The position numbers and the translations under genes are program-made. A stretch of DNA of 5,950 nt, from NCBI GenBank assembly GCA_035539855.1, contig DATLHO010000020.1, positions 1-5,950 of the forward strand. The letters run 5' to 3'. The stretch is from DATLHO01 sp035539855. Lineage in GTDB: Bacteria > Bacteroidota > Ignavibacteria > OLB7. Below the pieces are notes generated by a model. It made no database searches. It saw only the letters and a program-made list of their open reading frames with translations, and was not told the origin of the DNA. This document shows, in pieces, positions 1 through 5,755 of the stretch (position 1 is the first letter of the stretch; every line of letters begins with the position of its first letter).

Positions 1-55
1 GGTCATCGATCATCGAATTGCGTTGGTCCATAGTCGTTGCTGTCTGCCACGGCAT
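1..55 (-). CDS. 5' end of an unidentified gene, truncated by the window edge
   Basis: On the minus strand an ATG at 55-53 opens a frame that stays open to the window edge (18 codons, beginning MPWQTATTMDQRNS). It follows a strong Shine-Dalgarno-like AGGGAGGG (68-61) with 5 bases between that motif and the ATG, the best ribosome binding site in the window. ATGs at codons 9 and 15 are possible alternatives, but the binding site favours the first. The visible residues are polar with no signal peptide, so the product is probably cytoplasmic at least at its N-terminus. It lies 183 bp beyond the stop of the PD40/OmpA gene on the same strand. That gap contains repeats and a less GC-rich stretch, so it may be a separate transcription unit. 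Too little is visible to name a function. Confidence 0.5.
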   Translation of the reverse strand, partial: MPWQTATTMDQRNSMIDD

Positions 56-60
56 GGCGT

Positions 61-68
61 CCCTCCCT
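61..68 (-). promoter_or_regulatory. Strong ribosome binding site for the left-edge gene
   Basis: The minus strand reads AGGGAGGG then ACGCC then ATG. This is close to the anti-Shine-Dalgarno complement at normal spacing, and it decides the start at position 55. None of the three operon genes has anything comparable. Confidence 0.55.
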
Positions 69-80
69 GTGGTTCGCCAT

Positions 81-93
81 ACAGTAACACTGT
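81..93. other. Short inverted repeat (ACAGT-AAC-ACTGT)
   Basis: This is a perfect 5-bp stem with a 3-base loop, overlapping the palindrome TGTCGACA at 91-98. It lies 26-38 bp upstream of the left-edge start codon, in the least GC-rich part of the window. It could be an operator or a weak hairpin. There is no U-tract, so it is not a convincing intrinsic terminator. It may equally be chance. Confidence 0.25.
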
Positions 94-139
94 CGACAAC
101 GTTCCCGGACAATTCTGTCGATAACCTACCCGGTCAGTA
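90..139. repeat. Two adjacent 25-bp imperfect direct repeats
   Basis: Copies at 90-114 and 115-139 share 19 of 25 positions, with common cores CTGTCGA, AAC and CCCGG. They abut the 15-bp repeat array. Their position between the operon end and the next gene's start would suit a regulatory or remnant-repeat role, but function is unknown. The second copy overlaps the outermost degenerate 15-bp unit (137-151). Confidence 0.5.
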
Positions 140-241
140 CCCCGCAAACCCGTCCCCTGCGCACCTGTCCCCTGCGAAGCTGTCCCCTGCGCAGCTGTCC
201 CCTGCGAAGCTGTCCCCTGCGCAGCTGTCCCCGGGCCCCTA
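137..241. repeat. 15-bp tandem repeat array at the 3' end of the PD40/OmpA gene
   Basis: Seven consecutive 15-bp units can be laid out: 137-151 (degenerate), 152-166, 167-181, 182-196, 197-211, 212-226 and 227-241 (degenerate). The plus-strand core is GTCCCCTGCG followed by AAGCT or CAGCT. The four inner units alternate strictly between these two forms, giving a 30-bp higher-order period. A period of 15 keeps all reading frames open. The last unit supplies the TAG stop of the neighbouring gene at 241-239. Read in that gene's frame beyond the TAG, the units encode GDSCA and GDSFA in alternation until a TGA at 136-134. Confidence 0.85.
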
Positions 242-2320
242 GGGCGCGCCCCCGCAAACGACGCAGGCTCCACCGCAGATCGCCAGCGCGCCCCCCGGCC
301 GCCTCCGGCGGGCGGACTCGCTCTGGTCGACGTCGGCGTTGATGATCACGTTGACCGAGCGCTGGCGCTCCATTGCGATCTTCGCCTGCGAGACCGCCTC
401 GCCGCGCGCCACGACGGTGATCTGGCCGCGCCCGCGCAGGTCGCGGTACAGCGGGATCGTCGTGGAGAAGACGCTGTCGAGCATCCGCGCGGTGTAGTAG
501 GCGCGCAGGTCGGAGAGCATCTGGTTGCCTCCGGCCGGCGACTCGCGGAAATGGGTGCCGCGCGCGAGGATCCCCCCTTTGACCCAGCGCTTCGACGCGA
601 GGCCGTCGAGCTCGATCGATCCGTTGGCGAAGTCGATGTCGGGTCCGGTGTACAGGCAGTCGAAGTCGATCGTGCGCGGATCGGTCCATCCGACGATCTC
701 GACGCGGATCGCCTTGCCCTCGAGGATCGCGCGCTCGATGCATGGCTTCAGCAATCCCACCCGCATGTTGTCGACGAACCCGTCGATCGCGCTGTCGACC
801 GTGCGCGCCCACTGCTGGCCGTGCTCGTCGATCTCGTTGAGCCGCACGCAGAGTCCGGGCTGCCGCGCGCGGTCGATGCGCGCGGGCACGACGCTGTAGT
901 CGTACAGCTCGTTGTCGTCGCAGGGCTGGGGGATGCTCGGCACGACCGCGCATCCCTGATCGGTGAACGGCGACTGGCACGGAGCGAAGCCGGCGTAGCG
1001 ACTGCTGGTCGGACACCAGTATCCGGTGATGAAGAACTCGACGTTCGTCACCGGGAAGTTCTGCCGGCACGCCGGCGTGTACAGCGCGGTCGTGTCCCAC
1101 ACGAACAGCGTGTGCGCGAGCGTGCAGGTGTAGCCCATCGCGAACAGGAGCGTGTCGGTCGACGCGATCCAGTCGCCGCGGTCGGTGCGCGCGCGGACCT
1201 CGATCCGCCGGACTCTCCGGTCGTCGCCCGGCTCGCGTCCGATCGCGCGCGGGAAGATCGCCTCGACGACGCCGTCGCGGTCGGTCACGAGCGCTCGCGG
1301 CGCGCGCGCGTCGAGGTCGGTCGCGGTCAGCTCGAGCTCCGGCAACGGTCGGGTGATGTCGTCCGGCTCGTCGACGCCCGCAACGCGCTCGCTCGTGCGC
1401 AGCAGCGCGCGGATGCGCACGGTGTCGGCGAACGTCCCGGCCTGCACGTGGTAGAGATCGTAGTCGCGGCCGGCCGTGCGGTTGGACGTGAACACGAGCC
1501 ATCCGCCGCCGGGCGAGAACGCGGGATGTCCTTCGTCGGAGCCGGCGCGGTTGACGCCGGACAGCGCGACCGCGGCCGCCGTCGCGACATCGGGCTCGCC
1601 GGTCGCCGGATCGAGCCGCGCGCTCCAGATGTCGTAGTCGCCCGAGCGGTCCGTCGCCCAGTAGAGCCGTCCGTCGATGCCGATGCAGGGCGATCCCTCA
1701 CGACCCTCGGGAGTGCACAGCGACGAGAGCAGCACGGGCGCGCTCCATCCGCCGTCGAGCCGGCGCGCGACGTACAGGTCGGTGCGTCCGGAGCCGGGCG
1801 CGGCGCGGTCGGAGGCGAAGTAGAGGAAGCGTCCGTCGGACGAGAGCGCCGGACTGTCGTCCCACGCTGCGGAGCTGACCTCGTCGAGGCGCCGCACGCG
1901 CCAGGCGTCGCCGTCGCGGCGGAGCTCGTAGAGATCGTTGTCCATGTTCCGCCCCTCGTGCGGGCGGTTCGAGGTGAAGACGCCGACATCCGGATCACAC
2001 GACGCGAACGTCGGCGCGCCGTCGAGATAGACCTCGAGCGAACCGCGATCGCGAGGCTGGTTGACCGGAGCGGGAAGCTCGCGCGGATCGCCAGCGCGAC
2101 CGACGGCGCTGACGACGATGCGTCGGCTGCGTCGCGCGGCGCCCGGCACGCTCGTCGTGAACCACGCCTCGGCGCCGTCGCACGTCGATCGGAACGCGAG
2201 CGCGTAATCGTCGCCGGGCGTGTTGAGCCGACGGTACGGCTGCGCCTCCTGTCCGCGCGCGTGCGAGCAGACCAGGATCAGCAGCAGGAGTGGCGCGAGC
2301 GCGCGGGTCGATGACGTCAT
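239..2320 (-). CDS. Exported PD40 beta-propeller protein with a divergent OmpA-like C-terminal domain
   Basis: The product has 693 residues. Residues 1-23 look like a signal peptide (MTSSTRA, then a leucine-rich core). C18 is preceded by V, not G/A/S, so a lipobox is unlikely. Four PD40/WD40-like blades follow at about 100-138, 152-192, 205-238 and 262-292, with the pattern P-x-S-x-DG-x-L-x-F-x-S-x-R ... DLY (for example SSDGRFLYFASDR). Residues 328-390 resemble a carboxypeptidase-regulatory or transthyretin-like domain (VTDRDGVVEAIFPR). A cysteine-rich region of nine Cys lies at 399-527. The C-terminus resembles OmpA: VEIVGWTDPR (540-549), NQMLSDLRA (599-607) and ERQRSVNVII (651-660), which suggests peptidoglycan anchoring in the periplasm. 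D547 and R606 would be the binding pair but are 59 residues apart instead of about 15. The tail is odd: RRRR, then CGGACVVC (682-689). The start lies 10 bp after the upstream stop, is chosen for its signal peptide and has no Shine-Dalgarno, so coupled translation is likely. Substrate and partners are unknown. Confidence 0.88.
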   Translation of the reverse strand: MTSSTRALAPLLLLILVCSHARGQEAQPYRRLNTPGDDYALAFRSTCDGAEAWFTTSVPGAARRSRRIVVSAVGRAGDPRELPAPVNQPRDRGSLEVYLDGAPTFASCDPDVGVFTSNRPHEGRNMDNDLYELRRDGDAWRVRRLDEVSSAAWDDSPALSSDGRFLYFASDRAAPGSGRTDLYVARRLDGGWSAPVLLSSLCTPEGREGSPCIGIDGRLYWATDRSGDYDIWSARLDPATGEPDVATAAAVALSGVNRAGSDEGHPAFSPGGGWLVFTSNRTAGRDYDLYHVQAGTFADTVRIRALLRTSERVAGVDEPDDITRPLPELELTATDLDARAPRALVTDRDGVVEAIFPRAIGREPGDDRRVRRIEVRARTDRGDWIASTDTLLFAMGYTCTLAHTLFVWDTTALYTPACRQNFPVTNVEFFITGYWCPTSSRYAGFAPCQSPFTDQGCAVVPSIPQPCDDNELYDYSVVPARIDRARQPGLCVRLNEIDEHGQQWARTVDSAIDGFVDNMRVGLLKPCIERAILEGKAIRVEIVGWTDPRTIDFDCLYTGPDIDFANGSIELDGLASKRWVKGGILARGTHFRESPAGGNQMLSDLRAYYTARMLDSVFSTTIPLYRDLRGRGQITVVARGEAVSQAKIAMERQRSVNVIINADVDQSESARRRRPGGALAICGGACVVCGGAP

Positions 2321-2330
2321 GAGCGTTCGA

Positions 2331-4295
2331 TCAGTAGACCAGGGGCGAACAGATTCGGAACTGCACCTGCGGACAACTGCGCGTCGGACTCGCCGGGTCG
2401 ATCGACTCGACCCACAGCAGCGCGCAGACATCGCAGCCGCCGTGCGAGAACGTGAAGAGGAAGACGTCGCCGGGCCGCACCGTCTGCACGCCGCCGGGTC
2501 CGGTGCTCCGGCAGGCGTCGAGCGTCGCGGCATCGAAGCGCAGATCGCACAGCGGCGTCTGGTCGGTCAGTCCGGTGCGCAGGAACCGGTACGGTGTCAT
2601 GATGTTGAGCTGCGCGGTGCCGGCCGCCAGGTCGATCGAGCGCACGGTGATCAACTGTCCGGTGCCGCTCTGATCGGTCACGATCGAGCCGTCGTTGTTC
2701 ACCGTGATGCCGGTGTTGGGATTGACCGCGCAGTCGACCGGGAACAGGCGCAGCGGCGGCACGCGCGGCGGAGGGATCTCCCCGACCAGCGGCCGCGTCG
2801 TCGTGCCGCACGCGGTCGTGATCTCGAGCGTCGCGGTGAACGTCGAGCGCGGCGGCGTGCCGGAGGAGAGATAGTACGCGCGATCGGGAGAGAACTCGAT
2901 CGTGAAGCAGAGCGTCCCGGTCGGCGCCACTTCGCGCGGGAACGAATTCGGCGTGATCCTGAACTGCGACGCGTCGCGGCCGGTGATGCGCATGTCGTCG
3001 ATGCGGAGCGGACAGCGCGTCGACGGATTCGAGATGCAGACCTCCCGGCTCGCGGTCGCGCAGATGTCCGCGGCCAGCGGCGCGCTGCGCGTGGAGTCGC
3101 CGGGAATGATCAGCGAGCCGGTCAACTGCAGCGGACACGGCGGCGCGACCGCGAGCAGTCGCAGCACGAGCGTCAGCTCGGCGCAGTCGCGAAGGCCTCC
3201 CGACGGCGTGCGCGTCTGCACGCGATAGACGACGGTATCATTCATCGTTCCGGCACGCGTCGGCGTCACGAGAATGCGGAACGGTCCCATCGACGATCCG
3301 GCTCCGAGCACCGAGCTGCCGCCGTTGAACGAGCGCACGCGGACGCCCTCGCCGGGACCGCGCACGCGCGTGTAGATCAGGTCGCACGCCTGGTTCGTGT
3401 TGACGATGCTGCCGAGGTCGTACTCGAGCTCGGTCTCCTCGCCGACACAGACGGTGTCGAGGTCATTCGCCGGCAGCGTCATCGTCAGCGGAGGCGGACA
3501 TCCGCAGGAGTCGCATTTGGACTCACCCGAGAAGTTGACGCTGATCAGCCGGTACGGCGCGACGCCGGGCGCGGACGCGGTGACGTCGATGCGCTGGGCT
3601 CCGGCGCTGCCGTTGGTCGTCGGACGATACTCCATGCAGATCTCGCACGCGTCGCCGGCGTTGGCGAGCGTCGCCGGGCTCGCCTGCGCCACGCTGTTGA
3701 CGCGCAGCAGCAGTGTCGCGCCGGGAATCCCCGTGATCGGCGGCGCGCTGATCGTCATCGGCCTCGCGCAGTCGGTCACGATCGCGCGCGTGCAGATGAT
3801 CTCCGAGCGCCGGAAGTTCAGGCAGATCGAGCTGGCCAGCGTCTGCGCCGGAAGCGTCACGCCGCAGGGGACTTCGACCGTGCGCTGCAGCGCGATCTCG
3901 ATCGTCGTGTCGCGGCAGGGAATCCTCACGTCCTCGACGAGGATGACCGCGTCGCCGATCTCCGGATCGGCCGGCGGCGTCACCTCGAAGTCGAAGACCG
4001 CGCCGCTGCTCGCGATCGTCATCGTCTGCTCGACCACACCGTCGGCTCCGGTCATGACGCGGCCGAACCCGCCGAACGACGCCGAGTCGGATTCGCGGTA
4101 GCGCACGAGCGCAGAGGCGACGGGCACGCGGCTCTGATCGACGATGCGCACGACGATGCGCACGCCCTCGACCGCGACGTCGGGCTGCGTCGGTTCCTGG
4201 CAGCCCGCGAGCACGAACAGCACCGCCGCGACCAGAGCGATCGATCGGAGCGCTGCGCCTGCGATGGGGCTGTGCATGCGTGAGTGGAGATGCAT
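2331..4295 (-). CDS. Cysteine-rich lipoprotein with Ig-like/ASH-like (choice-of-anchor-D type) domains
   Basis: The product has 654 residues. A lipoprotein signal runs from 1 to 31 with lipobox LAGC, so C32 would be lipidated and carry an outer-membrane or surface protein. Residues 41-137 look like a carboxypeptidase-regulatory or Ig-like fold (VRIVVRIVDQSRVPVASALV). Residues 145-257 and 269-384 are all-beta modules. Residues 387-507 are the best match to the ASPM-SPD2-Hydin (ASH) type, with TGRDASQFRI followed by CFTIEFSP. Residues 515-654 form a further domain I do not recognise. There are 27 cysteines including the lipidated one, with CEIC (217-220), CDSCGC (261-266) and CDVC (621-624), which suggests disulfides or metal sites. 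No catalytic motif is seen, so a structural or binding role is inferred. The start at 4295 is chosen because it leaves 10 bp after the upstream stop, matching the next junction. The ATG at 4277 would give a shorter, equally good signal peptide. The ATG at 4337 would overlap the upstream gene. None has a clear Shine-Dalgarno. Confidence 0.87.
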   Translation of the reverse strand: MHLHSRMHSPIAGAALRSIALVAAVLFVLAGCQEPTQPDVAVEGVRIVVRIVDQSRVPVASALVRYRESDSASFGGFGRVMTGADGVVEQTMTIASSGAVFDFEVTPPADPEIGDAVILVEDVRIPCRDTTIEIALQRTVEVPCGVTLPAQTLASSICLNFRRSEIICTRAIVTDCARPMTISAPPITGIPGATLLLRVNSVAQASPATLANAGDACEICMEYRPTTNGSAGAQRIDVTASAPGVAPYRLISVNFSGESKCDSCGCPPPLTMTLPANDLDTVCVGEETELEYDLGSIVNTNQACDLIYTRVRGPGEGVRVRSFNGGSSVLGAGSSMGPFRILVTPTRAGTMNDTVVYRVQTRTPSGGLRDCAELTLVLRLLAVAPPCPLQLTGSLIIPGDSTRSAPLAADICATASREVCISNPSTRCPLRIDDMRITGRDASQFRITPNSFPREVAPTGTLCFTIEFSPDRAYYLSSGTPPRSTFTATLEITTACGTTTRPLVGEIPPPRVPPLRLFPVDCAVNPNTGITVNNDGSIVTDQSGTGQLITVRSIDLAAGTAQLNIMTPYRFLRTGLTDQTPLCDLRFDAATLDACRSTGPGGVQTVRPGDVFLFTFSHGGCDVCALLWVESIDPASPTRSCPQVQFRICSPLVY

Positions 4296-4305
4296 CGGGG
4301 TGCCG

Positions 4306-5529
4306 CTAGAAATCGAAGGTGAAGGCGAGCGATGCAACGGCGCTGTGCGCCACGCTCGTGTTGACGACGAACCGATCGCCGCAGGCCTCGCAGGGCGTGC
4401 GCACGTTCATGCGGGTGTAGCGGTAGCCGAGCGAGACGACGAGCAGATCGAACAGCGGCAGACCGGCGCCGGCGCCGCCGAGATACTGTCCGTACTCTTC
4501 CGGATTCTCCGACGGCGTCGCGCTCGCGCCGTCGAAGCTGCCGTTGAGAATGATCCCCCCTTCGAGATAGAAGAACGGCCGGAAGGCGTCGCGCTGCGTG
4601 CGGCTGTCGGAGGTGAAGTACACGGTCGAGTCGACGTGCGCGGTGGACGGAACTTCGGTGAAGGACCCGCCGGGCGTCGCTGGGGATTCTCCGGGCATGC
4701 CGAAGCGACACGGATCGGAGTAGCGGAAGTAGGGCTCGACCTGCACGGTCCCGAACGGAAGCAGGCGCACCGAGGCGCGCAGCGGCAGGCGCAGGCGCGA
4801 TCGATCGATCTCGACGCCGAGTCCGACCGCGATGTCGAGCCACGTCGCGATGCGGCGGCCGACATCGATCTGCGCGAGCGGCGCGATCGACGCGAAGCCG
4901 ACCTCGCGCGACGATGTATCCGAACCGGCGAAGCGCAGGCCGCCGCCGATCTCGACGAATCCTTCGGCAGCAGCGGTGGCGAGATCATCGCGGTAGAACT
5001 CGCGCGCGGGCAGCAGCGGAATCGAGATGGTCTGTCCCTCGAGTCCGACGCCGGCGGTGCCGAGGCGCTCGACCTCGTCGACGGGCACGAGCGTATCGCG
5101 GCAGGTGCCGTCGGCGAGGTACTGGATCGCGAGAGCCTGCACGAGCCGTCCGCGGCTGCGCATCGTCTCGCGCCGCACGGACGTCACGCGCCTGATCGGC
5201 GGACGATCACCGCGGAAGTGCACATCGAAGGTGGAGTCGCGACCAGGCTGGCGTCGCGCGGCCGCCGGCAGCGGACAGTCGCTGCAGCCGCCGTCGCTCG
5301 CACGCGCGCCGTCGAGCGCACGCGCGCCGTCGTTCGCACGCGCGCCGTCGTTTGCACGCGCGCCATCGTTCGCACGCGCATCGTCGAGCGCGCGCGCGTC
5401 GGCGCTCGATGGCGTCGTCGCGTCTGATTGCGCCAGGGCGCCGGCAGGCGATGCGATGATCGCGAGCACGCCCACGACGAGCGCGCACGCGGCGTTGAAG
5501 CGCAGCCGCGGTGAGGAATGGGTTTGCAT
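4306..5529 (-). CDS. Predicted outer-membrane beta-barrel protein with an N-terminal hexapeptide-repeat linker
   Basis: The product has 407 residues and is the first gene of the operon. Residues 1-33 form a signal peptide ending ALA before Q34. Residues 45-80 are six hexapeptides of ARANDG type, followed by a CSDC motif (82-85). Residues 100-180 are a soluble segment. From about 186 to the end there are repeated amphipathic strands rich in Gly and aromatic residues (FVEIGGGLRF, VQVEPYFRY, VVSLGYRYT), ending ASLAFTFDF. A terminal Phe preceded by alternating hydrophobic residues is the usual signal for BAM-dependent barrel insertion. The length and the Gly/aromatic strands suit a small barrel of the OMP_b-brl/OmpA-barrel kind, but strand number cannot be fixed by eye. 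A CEAC motif (380-383) lies in what would be a loop near the last strands. The ATG at 5529 is chosen for the signal peptide. The frame is open further upstream, but that stretch is not protein-like. No Shine-Dalgarno is present. It may be the membrane platform for the next two gene products. Confidence 0.87.
   Translation of the reverse strand: MQTHSSPRLRFNAACALVVGVLAIIASPAGALAQSDATTPSSADARALDDARANDGARANDGARANDGARALDGARASDGGCSDCPLPAAARRQPGRDSTFDVHFRGDRPPIRRVTSVRRETMRSRGRLVQALAIQYLADGTCRDTLVPVDEVERLGTAGVGLEGQTISIPLLPAREFYRDDLATAAAEGFVEIGGGLRFAGSDTSSREVGFASIAPLAQIDVGRRIATWLDIAVGLGVEIDRSRLRLPLRASVRLLPFGTVQVEPYFRYSDPCRFGMPGESPATPGGSFTEVPSTAHVDSTVYFTSDSRTQRDAFRPFFYLEGGIILNGSFDGASATPSENPEEYGQYLGGAGAGLPLFDLLVVSLGYRYTRMNVRTPCEACGDRFVVNTSVAHSAVASLAFTFDF
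5290..5397 (-). repeat. 18-bp tandem repeat, six copies, encoding the ARANDG hexapeptide
   Basis: Six contiguous units with the plus-strand consensus GCCGTCGNNCGCACGCGC encode ARALDD, ARANDG (three times), ARALDG and ARASDG just after the signal peptide of the beta-barrel protein. The three central copies encode identical peptides. Most base differences fall at the second position of the L/N/S codon. The period is a multiple of three, so copy-number change would lengthen or shorten the linker without a frameshift. A flexible charged spacer is inferred; no known binding motif is recognised. Confidence 0.85.
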
Positions 5530-5604
5530 CGGGGGAAGGTCCCAGGTCAAGTCGAGGAGCCGGCAACGGCGAAGGAAGGCCGGTGCAGCCGAACCGGGGG
5601 GCGC

Positions 5605-5612
5605 GCAAGATA
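5605..5612 (-). promoter_or_regulatory. Possible -7/-10 element for the three-gene operon
   Basis: The minus strand reads ATTATCTTGCGC, whose TATCTTGC resembles the Bacteroidota -7 consensus TAnnTTTG with one or two mismatches. It lies about 75 bp upstream of the ATG at 5529. No matching -33 TTTG or -35 TTGACA is visible at the right distance, so support is weak. The 222-bp gap 5530-5751 is the only sizeable space upstream of the operon, so its promoter is likely somewhere within it. Confidence 0.2.
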
Positions 5613-5662
5613 ATGCCGACGGGCGGTGCGTCGCATACGCGTCTCGATGACGATCTTCGCGG

Positions 5663-5755
5663 ATGAAACGACCTGGACGATACAGCGAATTGCATCCGGA
5701 GGCGCGCTCGCTCGACGAGCTGCTCGAGCTGCAGTGGGCGTGCACGCGCCGCTAG
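5663..5755 (+). CDS. Possible 30-residue small ORF on the opposite strand
   Basis: The plus strand holds a 31-codon frame beginning MKRPGRYSELHPEARS, with an acidic helix-like segment SLDELLELQ near the end. From the CCG codon onward every codon ends in G or C, as expected of a coding frame in this genome, and the composition looks protein-like. It is divergent from the operon and convergent with the right-edge gene; the two stop codons share the palindrome CTAG (5752-5755). There is no Shine-Dalgarno and I recognise no family. Chance is a fair alternative at this length. Confidence 0.25.
   Translation: MKRPGRYSELHPEARSLDELLELQWACTRR

Noticed and set aside
18..242. Plus-strand frame encoding A[KQ]LSP repeats that look like pentapeptide-repeat (A[DN]Lxx) proteins
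   Set aside because: TTG start with no binding site, only about five repeats, and no Leu/Phe core conservation beyond the DNA repeat itself. The likeness is a by-product of the 15-bp array.
242..251. 10-bp palindrome GGGCGCGCCC next to the PD40/OmpA stop, considered as a terminator stem
   Set aside because: It lies within the last codons and has no loop and no T-tract, so it does not make an intrinsic terminator.
126..1502. 458-codon minus-strand frame ending in RRGQL pentapeptides
   Set aside because: It lies out of frame inside the PD40/OmpA gene and is Arg-rich. The repeat end is open only because a 15-bp period keeps every frame open.
551..2314. 587-codon open frame on the plus strand opposite the PD40/OmpA gene
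   Set aside because: Composition is dominated by R, A, D and V, typical of antisense frames in GC-rich genes, with no domain. The minus strand has a signal peptide and clear PD40 and OmpA motifs.
2311..2320. Perfect 10-bp palindrome ATGACGTCAT at the start codon of the PD40/OmpA gene
   Set aside because: It encodes the first codons of the gene and has no loop or flanking symmetry. Chance is likely.
2220..4283. 687-codon open frame on the plus strand opposite the lipoprotein gene
   Set aside because: Arg-rich low-complexity translation without motifs. The minus strand carries a lipobox and ASH-like domain.
4144..5427. 427-codon open frame on the plus strand opposite the beta-barrel gene
   Set aside because: Arg/Ala-rich antisense shadow. 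Its end simply mirrors the 18-bp repeats.
5701..5750. GGCGCG...CGCGCC inverted arms after the right-edge gene, considered as a terminator
   Set aside because: Only 6 bp pair before mismatches, the loop is long, and there is no T-tract.
239..5755. Three of the four minus-strand stops are TAG within the palindrome CTAG (239-242, 4306-4309, 5752-5755)
   Set aside because: It only requires the last codon to end in C, which is common at this GC content.
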